Assembly: GCA_905183005.1 (NCBI GenBank)
Contig: CAJJDO010000060.1
Coordinates: 435,194-499,193, forward strand
Reading direction: 5' to 3'
DNA: 64,000 nucleotides
Source of the DNA: Paramecium pentaurelia
Lineage: Eukaryota > Ciliophora > Oligohymenophorea > Peniculida > Parameciidae
Each line of letters opens with the position of its first letter. The first letter of the stretch is position 1. The position numbers were made by a program, and so were the translations under genes. Below the pieces are notes generated by a model. It did not search any database. It saw only the letters and a list, made by a program, of their open reading frames with translations, and was not told where the DNA came from. This document shows positions 36,746 to 47,834 of this stretch, piece by piece.

Positions 36746-38716
36746 ATGACTACCTAATGGAATCCCTATTTTATACCAAAAGAAAATTATCAATAGTTGA
36801 ATGTAAAGCATATAATCAAATTAGAATATTTCCTTTGTAAGATTTGATGAGAATTCCAAATAGCCTCAAAATCCAAAATCTATACTATTCAATAATAAAA
36901 TTTAGATTTAAGTATTTATTGATTATCATACTAGGCAAATCCAAAACCTGAAGATGTTAAATATAAAAGAAATAAAAAGTAATCTAGTTGTATTCCTTTT
37001 TAAATAAATATTCCCTAACAAACTTCTAATTCAACCTTAACAAAAGTTGCTTAACCAAGTTTAAAAATAACCTTACATAAGCCAAAACTGAATGAAGATA
37101 TTAATTTAAAAGATTCAGCTGTATGGGAAAGAAAAGATTACTAAAATCCTCAAGTAAATTTTGAATCATTTCTCAATTAATAAAATCTCTCCAGAAATAA
37201 TTCCATTGATAGCAATAATAAAACTTAATTCAAAAAAAACCATAGGCAATATAGTCATGTCGTTTAAGGTAATTCAGGGACATATTTTATGATTTCGAAT
37301 ATCCCTTAAAATAAAAATACTCTTAACAATACTTCTAATTCTTACTATTCTAATTATGAAAAGTATATAATGAATATAAAATATATCTAGCTGCAATTCT
37401 TAAAGAGAAGAAAAAAAAATAGAAAAATTAAATGTTCCTAAATTTATAATTTAAGATAATTCCTCTAATTAATTAAGTGAAAGAACTATCAAAAAATAAA
37501 GTCCAAATAATAATTTATTGAAACATAAGAAAAATACTAGATGCATTTCAATGGGAGAATAAAAACATTTAGGACTCACTCTAGAATGTGATGAATCTAG
37601 TATAACTATATTAAGTGATAATGCCAATTCAACCAAATCAAAAAACATTTAAATGAATTAAACTTTTCTTTAAAATTAAAATGATTAAGATTCATAAATT
37701 GGTGGATTTTCTTCTGAAACTTTATAAACACTTATGTTATAAGAAATAGAACACTTTCCAAATCCTGATTATATGGTTTCTATTCAAACATAAATAAATC
37801 CAAAAGTCAGGGCCATATTAATGGATTGGATGATAGATGTTTGTTCTGTTTATCATATGAAAAGAGATACTTATTATTTAGCTGTGGCATATGTTGATAG
37901 TTATTTATCTAAAAAGTCCATACCAAAAATAGATGTATAATTATTGGGTACAGCCTCAATGCTTATTGCATCGAAAATGGAAGTAAATTCATTTGTTATA
38001 TTTGAGGAAGTAGAGGCAAAACATGTAAGTGAATTTGAAAAAGCAGCCAATCATGGTTATAGTATCGATTAAATTTATCAAATGGAGATTGATGTTTGCA
38101 CTGTACTATAATGGCATTTGAATCTACCTACAATTAATCTTTGGATTGAATTTTATACTAATTAATGGGATAATTTTAACAAAGATATTTAAAAGAAATT
38201 TAGAGCCAATAACACAGCTTCTTATAAATGTAATTGATTATAGTTATTTTGATAGTAATATTAAAATTGCAGGCATATATTGATTGTTGTTATTTGGATA
38301 TCTAAACATTGAATTATAAACCAAGAACTTTAGTAGCATCATTTATGTATTTAATCTTGGCTATCGAATATTAACAATTCACTAAAGAATAAATATATTA
38401 TGAAATTCCTAAGAATAGTAAATTTATACTTGTTGATTGTAATCCTTTATTTAATTAATAGCTTAGAAATCATTCAATAAGTTATTTACTGAATTTGTTT
38501 AATTTAGCTTTGGTTTCAATCTAGTTGATCTAATAGATGTAATCAAATATGCATCAAAATTTATTATGCTTGATTTTAAATTTAGTGATACTATTTAAGA
38601 TAAAATCATTTAAGTAATCATATTTATAACTTATATAGAGACATGAAGACTTACTTATATACTAAAAATATAATTAATCAGGACTTTTGTACATTGAAAA
38701 CAAACTTCAAAAATGA
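36746..38716 (+). CDS. Cyclin with long disordered N-terminus
   Basis: 607 residues after six introns (22, 23, 28, 26, 23 and 25 nt). The first 300 residues are Asn/Gln/Ser/Lys-rich. The cyclin box begins QEIEHFPNPDYMVSIQTQIN and includes VRAILMDWMIDVCSVYHMKRDTYYLAVAYVD, the MRxILxDW signature and the Lys-Glu region of A/B/E-type cyclins (here Glu is not obvious). TASMLIASKMEVNSF follows, then a second, more divergent helical fold (RTLVASFMYLILAIEY). It would activate a CDK. A loop VEAKHVSEFEKAANHGYS is typical of cyclins reading I/VNDF-like segments. Subtype (E versus A/B) cannot be fixed by eye. Confidence 0.9.
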
Positions 38717-38908
38717 AATATGTTGAATTTAATTTAATTTGTTTTTTGTTTTACTTTTAAACAATTCACATAGTCTTTTTTAACTTATTCTTTGATTTAT
38801 ATGAAAATTTAAGATATATTATTTTGAATATAGAATATGTTCAGATTATTGGAATATTTCTAAATATTCTAAATAAATAATAATATAATATTCTTATAAT
38901 CATATTAG

Positions 38909-39924
38909 ATGAACTAAAACGATGCAAATTTGGGATTGTTATCCAATAAATCTAATGCTAAATATAAAGAACCGAAGTAGAACATCGATGATTTTGAAAT
39001 TTAGGATTACGGAGATGATTAGGAATATGTCTCTTTAGATGAAGCTAGTAAACATGATTTATTATTTCTTAGAAGTACAACATGCTGAAGTTATTTAACC
39101 AACATAAATTTAATAACCAATTACTCCTCCTTAATAAAACAATCAAAATTAACCAGAACTTTAAAATAATTAGAAATAATAATAGTCTTAACAACAGAAC
39201 TAGTTTCCACCATAGTAATAAATTCAGTACCCTTAGTTTTAGTAACAATAACAAGTACCAATCAACTAATAATAAGTATTTAAATTTTGCATAATATAGA
39301 ATTAGTATAGCTAATATCAATATACTCCATATCAAAATCAATAATATTCTTAGCTTTAAAACTAAATAATTAATCCTATTTCTAATATTTTCCAATAAAC
39401 AGCAATCCTAATTGATAGGAACTTAAATCAATAAACGTAACTTTTATTTTAACAATAAGACAAGCGTATTCAACTTGCATATATTGTAAAACTCCCTAGA
39501 TGATTTAAGATGAAAAATAACCTTTTATGTGCTTTAGATGCTAACAAATTAATAAGCCTAATTTTGGATATTTTCAATGTGGCTCTTGCAAAATTACGGT
39601 CATGTACCAAATTGGATGTAATTACCTTAAATTTAATTAGTATCTAATTTAATCAGATGCACAAAATGCCAAACTATGAATTATGTTTAATAACCCAATC
39701 TACCAAATACGTTATAACAATATCAATAATCATAATAATAGTAGAATTTATCATAATAAAAACAACAATAGCAAATTAATAGTCCAAATTCTTAAATGTT
39801 GTATCAATAAAATTAATTTACTAATCAACAAAAGATAAATGAATATTCACAGTACTAACAGTTGAATAAAGAATAAAAACCTATTGCAAGAAACTAAGTT
39901 GATCCGATGTATCAAGAAAAATGA
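38909..39924 (+). CDS. LSD1-type zinc-finger protein with Gln-rich N-terminus
   Basis: 306 residues after introns of 25, 24, 23 and 23 nt. An acidic start (DDFEIQDYGDDQEYVSLDE) leads to about 100 residues of Gln/Pro/Asn/Tyr low complexity. The core has paired Cys motifs: STCIYCKTP, MCFRCQQINKPN, FQCGSCKITVMYQIG and IRCTKCQTMNYV. The last two match the LSD1-type pattern CxxCxxxLxYxxGAxxVxCxxC with changes. A second Gln-rich tail (many TAA/TAG codons) ends at TGA 39922. LSD1-type fingers are best known in plant cell-death regulators and in metacaspases; no metacaspase domain is present here. Function unknown. Confidence 0.78.
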
Positions 39925-39961
39925 TATAAATTATATATTATTAAAAATTATTTATTAGTTT

Positions 39962-41011
39962 ATGTAAAACTAGGATTTTGACATCGAAAGTCTATCTTAA
40001 AATCTTGTAGGGATTTCAAATGATAATTAATAACTAATAAAGGATGTATAAAATATTCTGAGAAATGAAATTGTGGATGAAGATGGATTGATTAAGTTGT
40101 GCCAATAAGGATTCACTAATTAAACTAGTAGATTGAGAGGTATAGTTTGGAGATTGTTGTTGGGGTAAATAATTTATTTGTTGAAGGTATTTCCCTTTTA
40201 ATAGAAAGTATTGGACTTAAGTGATCATTAAAAACAAAGATAATTACAATAATATTAAAATAGAAAATATTAAGAAAGCTCCTCCTCAAAAGAAGAATGA
40301 TCATCCTTTATCTAGAAATACAGATTCTGATTGGAATAATCATTTTTAGGATTAATAATTATGGTCTAAAATCTAGAAGGATGTCATTAGAACAAGAGTG
40401 AAAGAATTGGGAAAAGAGGATTATAGAGAAATGTTAAATAGGATTTTATTTTTGTGTTGTAAATTAAATAAAATGGATTATGTCTAAGGAATGAATGAAT
40501 TTGCTGCATTAATGTAATGCTAAATAGATTTAGTCTGTATATGTGTATGAGTGATCCAAATGAGAAATTACAGAATGAGAGTGATGCATTTTACTGTTTT
40601 ATGATATTGATGACAAGTTTGAAAAACAACTTTTAGCTTTAAAAGGAAAAAGTAAGGGCATTTTAGGATTTATTAAAGAAAGTAGATTGGAAATTACATG
40701 ATCATTTAGTAAATTAAAAGATGGATTTTTCTATCCTATATGTAAAATGGTTTATGATTTTGTTTGCGTAAGATTTTCATATAGATGATTCTTTACGTAT
40801 TTGGGATTGTTTATTTTGTTAGAAAAACAATAGAGAAGAATTTTTATACTGTTTAGCTATTTCATTTTTGATTTAATTAAGGGAAGACTTAATTGTAGGA
40901 GATTTTGGATAAATATTATTGATTTTGCAAAATTTGGAGAAATAAGATATCAATTTAAGTGAAGTAATCTAAAGAGCACATCTCTTATAGAAAGAACAAA
41001 AAAAATGTTGA
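39962..41011 (+). CDS. TBC-domain Rab GTPase-activating protein (TBC1D13-like)
   Basis: 335 residues after introns of 22 and 20 nt. It opens QGFTNQTSRLRGIVWRLLLG, the start of a TBC domain. The dual-finger residues are intact: Arg finger in IQKDVIRTRV (IxxDxxR) and Gln finger in MDYVQGMNEF (YxQGM). Later blocks KMDFSILYVKWFMILFAQDFHIDDSLRIWD correspond to TBC motif C. Such proteins speed GTP hydrolysis on Rab GTPases and so end membrane-traffic signals. The layout, with a long insertion before the Arg finger, recalls TBC1D13. Its stop is 42 nt from the stop of the convergent LRR gene. Confidence 0.92.
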
Positions 41012-41053
41012 TGGTGTAAAGCAAAACTTAAATATATTTTAAATAAATTATAA

Positions 41054-42235
41054 TCATGATTAACTAAAAGAAAAGTCCATTTATTCCTTCTTAAAATGAA
41101 AATTGTTCTATTATATTATTGAATGCTGTAATAAATCATCTTTGTCTACTCCTTTTAAATTTGGGAATATTTTAAATAATAATCTTTTATAATCTTTTGA
41201 TTAAGCACATTAATTTTGATGACAATTAATGAATTCTAATGATTTATTAATGTGCATTAACTATTATATAGAAGATATGCAGTTTTAACTGATATTTAAT
41301 ATCTTTAAACATTTTGTATTACTTAATTAAGAAATTTAATTATGTTGAGCATACAACTCAATTAAATTTGGTGGTAATCCCTCTAATGATTTTAAATTAT
41401 TTCCACCTACAGATAATACTTTTAGTTCTGTCAATTCTTCTAATTTTAATTCTTTTATTAATAAGGAATTTATGCTCAAATATTATAAGTTTTTAAATAT
41501 CATTGTTACTTCTCTAATTTCTGTACATCTATCATTAAATATAAGTGTTTAAATATTGAAAATCACTTTATTTAAGTTATGGAAAACTAAATAAAAGTCT
41601 TAAAGTGTAAAGGTACTTATTCCATTTAAAATTATCTCTTATTCATTTTATTATAGTTATTTAGTCAATTCCTTTATTTATAAAATATGTGGCTTCTTTA
41701 ATTAATGCTACTACTTCTACTTCGTTATATATTCAAATAATCATACATACTCTATCTCATTTTCTATATGAGTTATTTTAGCCAGAATCTTCTTTTATGC
41801 TTCTTATAAATTTTCAATTCTCATTCTTGGACTTTTTGAAATCTTGGATGCTTTACAACTTTATTGAGTCTTAATTAATTTTGTTGGGTCATGATAAGAT
41901 ACTCTTATTTCTTATTTGACTTTAGCATCATTCAAGGTTAGATCATTAATAGAATCTGCCAAAGAATTCACACAAGTTGATAATTGTGGATCCTATTAAT
42001 GAAGATTACCAATAATTTAAAAGAAATCATCATATGATAATCTAATTTTCTTATATTTATAAACTTCTTCAATAACTTCTTCTAATGAAAATAATTCATC
42101 TTGAGGATTAACTTATTCTGTAATAATCTCATTCTTTAAAGAACTGATCAAATCTGAAATGTCTAACACACTTTCCTTTAAAAAGAGCTTCTTAATATGG
42201 ATCAACCAATTCAACTTAGATGAAAATATCTCCAT
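41054..42235 (-). CDS. Leucine-rich-repeat protein, 384 aa
   Basis: One 27-nt intron near 41725-41751. The N-terminal half is helical and acidic (for example EEVIEEVYKYKKIRLSYDDFF). The C-terminal half contains LRRs of the SDS22-like/short type: LQYLSINSLLIKELKLEEL, TELKVLSVGGNNLKSLEGLP, LIELYAQHNQISQLSNTK and LKILNISQNCISSIQQL, then a cap region (RLLFKIFPNLKGVDKDD). The repeat face usually binds a protein partner; LRR proteins with this cap are frequent in cilia and phosphatase regulators. The exact role is unknown. It shares a 105-nt divergent region with the membrane-protein gene upstream. Confidence 0.82.
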
Positions 42236-42340
42236 TAAATGTTTGATAAATTAATTATTAGTATATGAGTACAGATCTAGCTTAATAAAAATTCCTTATT
42301 GTACACACACTTTATTATATTAATAAGATTAGATAATTTA
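42236..42340. promoter_or_regulatory. 105-nt divergent promoter region
   Basis: Between the LRR protein ATG (42235, minus) and the first tandem membrane-protein ATG (42341, plus). No specific motif recognised. Confidence 0.5.
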
Positions 42341-44133
42341 ATGGTTGTTTTGTTTTTATCAATTTTGATCAACATCACAATAGGAAATGTGATAGTCTAA
42401 GAAAATCAAGATTCTACAGAATCTTTCAAAATCCATTTTGGTGAACCTAAGATTATCATATCAATACCAGAAGCTGAAGATGCTGTATTGGAAAGTTTTG
42501 AAAAATTGAATTTTTGTGAAGTAAAACAATAAACAGTTTAAACAAGAACATAATAATTTACTATACTTAAATCTGATGAATTTAAAGAGTATATATATTA
42601 TATAATTGATTAATAGTTATGAGTTTGAGAATGATACTCCATTAAATTTTAGATAATTCATTGGGATGGTTCATGTTAATGATGGGATGATTGCTATTAC
42701 TTCTGATTCTATAGCTTACTTTTTGAAATTCAATTATGATAAAGTAATAAATTAAGATGGTTTTGAAACATATGGAAATAGCGGTGATTTTGCAGGTGTA
42801 ATTTGGAAGGCAAATTTACAAGAAATTCTCTAATCAACTGAGTCAAAATCATAATTACCCTAATTAGTTTATTCAAATACTAGAAATCTTGCTTTCATTT
42901 TATACACAGATACTGCTCATTATTTTAGTGTTTCAGAAATGGAAACCAATTAAAATATGCTTTCCATATATTAAATTTCAACTTTTATAAGAAGAGAAGA
43001 AAGAGGATTAACAAAAGAAGTTGAAGGTTATTTAATTTCAGCAGTAGGGAAGGCAGGTTTGGATATATATAGAATTCTAGAGTTATAAATTGAATATTTA
43101 ACAAATATTTCTTTTAGAGATTTTGATATACTCTCTCATTAATTGGATGTAAGAGACTTTGCTGTAATAAAAATTAATTAAGGAAAATATTAATTGTATT
43201 TGCTAGATGCAAAATTAGGTTTAATTTTAGCTTACATGTATATCAATTAGGATAGTGTAAAATTTGAAAAAGTAATTGATGTTCATCCTATACCAAATGG
43301 TATAGCAGTTGATACAAAGAATGGAAAAAATGTATTTGTTGCTTATGAAGATGATGGGATGTACTTTTATATTGAATATTTTGTCGATTTTACTTAAAAA
43401 AATTATACAATTATAACAAAAAAATAGAGTAATTATAGAATATTAGATGTTGATGCTACAGATGAATTTGCTATTATAAGTGGTGTAAGCAATCACTAAA
43501 TAGTGTTTTAAAATGGATATGATTTTATTGCTCCTCACAATTAGCCAATAAGATTTTCTTAAATAGGTATGAGAGATTTTGAATTTTTTAAATATTCTTA
43601 TACTAATGATAAACTCAAAAAAGCTGCTCAATCTGATGAATATCAATATGATGATTTCTTTTTTGGAGTCACTGCAACTAATGCATTTTTAACATAATTT
43701 AAATTTATTCCTGCTAGAGTAGTTTGTTTTACTGATAATAGTAATTATTTAATATATATTTTAGAATAATTCAAAAATGCAAAATAATTTTATACTTTAC
43801 AATATAATTAATCATATGTCACAAATAGCATTGTGTCTTTAGATAAAGTAATTAGAACTACAAAACATTTTTCAGTTGAAGTTGTCACTACATTTTTATT
43901 TGAATAGTAGATTCACTTAATTTATTTTGTTTTAATAGTTATAGGATTTGTGATATTTTTCTCTGGTATTAATATATAATGATTATTATATAGTAGGTGC
44001 AATTTGTTACTAATTTAAATTATTAAGAAAAGAGGAAATAAGGCTAGATACAGAAATAGAAAATAAATAAAAAACAAATGATTCTAATAATCAAATAAAA
44101 TTTGATGAAAGTTAAGTAATTTAGGCTCCATGA
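42341..44133 (+). CDS. Single-pass membrane protein, tandem paralog 1, 578 aa (unknown family)
   Basis: A signal peptide (MVVLFLSILINITIGNVIV) is followed by a large extracytoplasmic region and one membrane helix near the C-terminus (LIYFVLIVIGFVIFFSG), then a polar cytoplasmic tail of about 45 residues. Introns of 28 nt (in the DEFKE region) and 28 nt (inside the membrane helix) are required. The ectodomain is beta-rich with repeated hydrophobic strands, like a propeller. It is clearly homologous to the next gene: shared blocks include TPLNFxQFIxMVHVxDG, IAVDTKNGxNVFV and QYDDFFFGVTA. A stopless 24-nt intron (GTAATTATTT...TTTTAG) is likely at the site of a spliced intron in the paralog. No known family recognised. 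Confidence 0.8.
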
Positions 44134-44228
44134 CATTGTTTAAGATCTTATTTTTGATTTATATTTTAATAAGAACAAATAAAGAATATTTTCTTCTTTT
44201 CAAATTTTCATTATATAATGATAAAATA

Positions 44229-46034
44229 ATGATTTTAATTCTAATTTTAGTTAACTTCATAGAAGGAATTATAATTAAGGAAGTGACTGACAAAAACTAA
44301 ACAAAGAAATTTCATTTAGATAGAGCGACAACAATAATTACAATGCCTGGAGCAGCAGATTCCATTCTAATTGGTAATCAAAATGATAGTTACTGTTGGT
44401 CTCAACAACCAGCTGTCAAAACTGAGACTAAAACTATGAATATTATTACAGAAAAGGATCTAACTGATTATGTTTATTAAGAAGAAACTCCATTAAATTT
44501 TGGATAATTCATTTCAATGGTCCATGTTAGGGATGGTTTTATTGCTATTACTTCAAATGCCAAGATATATCATTTGAAATTTAACTACAATTACATACAT
44601 GAAATATTCAGTTTTCCAGAATATGGAAATCCTTATGAATTTGCAGGATTTCGATGGAAGGTAGATTTATAGGCTTATGCTCCAACAACAGAAGATAAAG
44701 AAGAAATCCCTCAAATTCTATACCTAAAGACAAACAATTTAGTGTTAGTGCTATATCCAAACAGTGCATAATTTTTTAGTATGTATGAAATGGATGCAAA
44801 TTCAAAACACTTGATTTTGTACACTGCTTCATCATGGAAAAAGAGAAAAGAGAGAGGACTTACTAAAGAATATTTTGGCTATGTTTATAGTAGTGTTGGT
44901 AGAGAGGGAATTGATGTTTATAGAGTATCATCTTATGATGTTAGATTTGAATTAACAATCGATTTAATAAGGTTGTTTCCAGATTTTACAAAATTGTCAG
45001 ATTTCATTGTAATTAAGAAAGATCATGATGAATTTCATATGTTTATGTTGGATGTTGTAATAGGATTGATTGAATTAGCAATAGAGATTGATGATGGAGA
45101 ATTCAAATACAAAGTGAGACCTGAAATACCAAGAAAGGAGGGAGGTATTGCAGTTGATACAAAAAATGGTAGAAATGTGTTTGTTGTTTATAAAGAATTA
45201 TTTAGATATTCAATTATTGAATATTTGTATGATAAAAATATAGAAGGGTATGAAATTGTCAATTAACATATTTCTTATTAGAAAGTTGTAGGATTGAAAG
45301 TAACAGATGAATTTGTTTTAATATAAGGTTTGATCCATCATTAATTGATTTTTTCTAATTCCTTTAAATTAGTAAATCCAGACACCGAACCAACTATTTA
45401 CACATTATTTGGTGTTCGTAATTTCATGTTTTTTGATTAAAATATTACAGATTATCCATTATTAAAGAAATTCAATATAACTGGATTCCAATATGATGAT
45501 TTCTTTTTTGGTGTAACTGCATCAGGAGCATTTTTAGTTAGATATAATTTTACACCTGCAGGAGTTAAATGTTATAGTAACAATGGTAAATTTATGATAT
45601 ATAATTATTAGAAACTTAAATTTTAACTTAACAAAGTTATTTAGTTAAGTATAATGTTACATAATTTATTGATGGAGAAGTAAATAGAGATTTAGTTGTA
45701 AGACATAATTTTTATTTAAATGTTTAACTATCTTATCCTGAACCTATATTAGAAGATGAGTTAATTAAAACCTTAATTCTCGTTTTTGTTTTACTATTAG
45801 GTAAAAAGAATTATGATAAATTAAGTTTGTTTATTGGCTTTAGGATGTGTAGAGAAAGTAAGACAAAAGAACGAAAATGAAAAGTTTTAGAGTCAACCTA
45901 AAACTGTAGAAATGATGATCTAACAAAATCCTTTTTCAAAGATAAATTAGAAATTAATGAGTGATGATTATAAATCAAAATAAGAGAGAAAAAAAGACAA
46001 AAAAAAATCATAGATGTAGTCATAATTGATTTGA
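44229..46034 (+). CDS. Single-pass membrane protein, tandem paralog 2, 584 aa (unknown family)
   Basis: The same architecture as the preceding gene: hydrophobic start (MILILILVNFIEGIII), ectodomain, membrane helix (LIKTLILVFVLLLVCLLALG) and a basic Lys/Gln-rich tail. Introns are 26 nt (about 45588-45613) and 25 nt (in the membrane helix); the second is at the same place as in paralog 1. Shared blocks align in order. The first part, between the signal and the shared core, differs (CWSQQPAVKTETK), so the copies have diverged considerably. A tandem duplication is the simplest origin. Ligand or partner unknown. It converges on importin alpha with 46 nt between stops. Confidence 0.8.
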
Positions 46035-46080
46035 AATGTTTATAATTAATAAATCTATATTAATTATTTTAACATATATA

Positions 46081-47760
46081 TCATAATTCTGATTCAGCTT
46101 CGTAATATTATTCTAGAATGTTAAAACATTTTTGATAAACACTTTGATTCTAATGTTTTTGTAATTATTCTATCTTCGAAATTACACCCATTTATTCCAA
46201 TTAGGTTAAGTAATAATTGTCATCTTTAAAATCTTAATCGCCTAAATTCAAAAACAGAACAACATACCTCTCTTTAATACATTCAATAAAGCCTCAAGTA
46301 CTACAGTCATAGTTTGTGTGTCCTCTCCTTCTAATAGTTATTTAAACACATTAAGCAATCCTTTTTAAACTAACAATTAAATATCTGAATTAGTTCCATG
46401 TTTAGTTGAATTGGAAATAGCCCATGTTGCTTCCCTTACAATTTCTTCAACATCTGTGGTCATCAATGTAAATAGCTTTTCTAATATTGCAGAATCTCTA
46501 ACGACTTAACTAACTTAATTGATACTCCCTGCAGTAATGTTAGAAATGGTCCAACAGGCCTATTATAAAATATAATATTACTTCTCTTCTTATGGCCTTC
46601 TTGTCATGAGAGAGTAACTTAGGTATTTTAAGTAACAAACCTTAATTTAATACATATGTTGTTTAAGTTTCATCTCCTGTCACAACATTTCCCAATATTC
46701 TTAAAGTAGGAATAACTAGTTGGAGAGATGAATGATCAAGTAATTTAATGAGAGTTGGGACTACTTAAGAATCAATCACAGTTTATAATCTACTATTATC
46801 TCCATCACTTAAATAAGACAAAGCCCAACAAGCATCTGTCAAAACTTCTGGGTCAGTCTCATCTATTATGACTTTGCAAAATACAGGTAAAGCATTTTTC
46901 ACATACTATTTATAAATAGAATATATTATAAACCTTAAAATCAGGAATTGGTTTTCCTCGACAAAGATTGCTCAATGACCAAGTGCAATGCTTAATTGTG
47001 TTTTTATTTGGAGCATTTTGCATAATATTAATCAATGGATCCACTCCACCTACTCTTAATATAAGATCTCTGTATTATGTACAATCTCCAGCAATATTAC
47101 CTATGGCCCATACTGCTTATTCAGCAATATCTCTATATTATGAACTCAAGAGTTTAACGAATAAATATATTCCTCCCTTATCAATTATAGATTGGGTTTA
47201 TAAAGTTGTTCCACTTGCTACATTTGTTAAAGCCCAAGCTGCTTCAAGAACAAGTTGAGGAATTTGCTCTTTTTAAATAATGTCAATTAATTTAGGTACC
47301 AAATTTGCATCAATAACCTATTATATAGGTGCGCCTGACTTGAATAATAGAATATTTTTTTTACTTCAACTGACAACATCTTTCTTAATCCTGTTACTCC
47401 ATAATGTAATTACAAAATATCAGAAGAAAAGATCTTTTGTAGAATATCAGGAAAATCTTCAAATGTAAATGATCGTTTCATAAGTTGTTCTTATTGTGCT
47501 TTTAAGGCTAATTGTAAATCTTATGGAAGTGTGGATGGTATTAAGGGTAAAGATTCAGGAATTGTTGTTGTTTAATTCTAAAATTGAAAATCAATATGAA
47601 CTACATTTTAAGCTAATCTTTTATTGTTTATTATATTATTTCTTTCCCTGGACCTGATTTCTGTTGCAAATTCTTCTCTCTTTTTTTTGACTTCACTATT
47701 TTATTCAGCTTCATTAACCTGCACATTCCCAAATAATGAAAACTAATTTTATGGCTACAT
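46081..47760 (-). CDS. Importin alpha (karyopherin alpha)
   Basis: 525 residues after introns of 26, 28, 22 and 26 nt. A basic IBB-like segment (KKKREEFATEIRSRERNN) lies near residue 22. About ten ARM repeats follow with the NLS-binding Trp/Asn ladder: LVLEAAWALTNVASG, IAEQAVWAIGNIAGD, HCTWSLSNLCRGKP, VLTDACWALSYLSDG, LVIPTLRILGNVVTGD, REACWTISNITAG and REATWAISNSTKHG. The acidic tail ends YYEAESEL. It links NLS cargo to importin beta for nuclear import. A plus-strand open frame across 46968-47258 is only its antisense shadow. Confidence 0.96.
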
Positions 47761-47834
47761 AATAAATTATTTTATGATAAATTTTACTTTAATAAAAATT
47801 ATTAACTATATTGTATTTATTATTCAAAATAAAT
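47761..47834. promoter_or_regulatory. 74-nt divergent promoter region
   Basis: Start codons of importin alpha (47758-47760, minus) and the OSCA/TMEM63 gene (47835, plus) face away across 74 nt of nearly pure A/T. It must hold both promoters and 5' UTRs. Confidence 0.55.

Noticed and set aside
39069..39395. Minus-strand 108-codon frame rich in Leu and Ile, looking like membrane helices
   Set aside because: It is the complement of the Gln/Asn-rich tract of the LSD1-type gene; TTA/TTG repeats arise from CAA/TAA.
46968..47258. Plus-strand 96-codon open frame with hydrophobic content
   Set aside because: It is the antisense of importin alpha ARM repeats, whose minus-strand frame has clear motifs.
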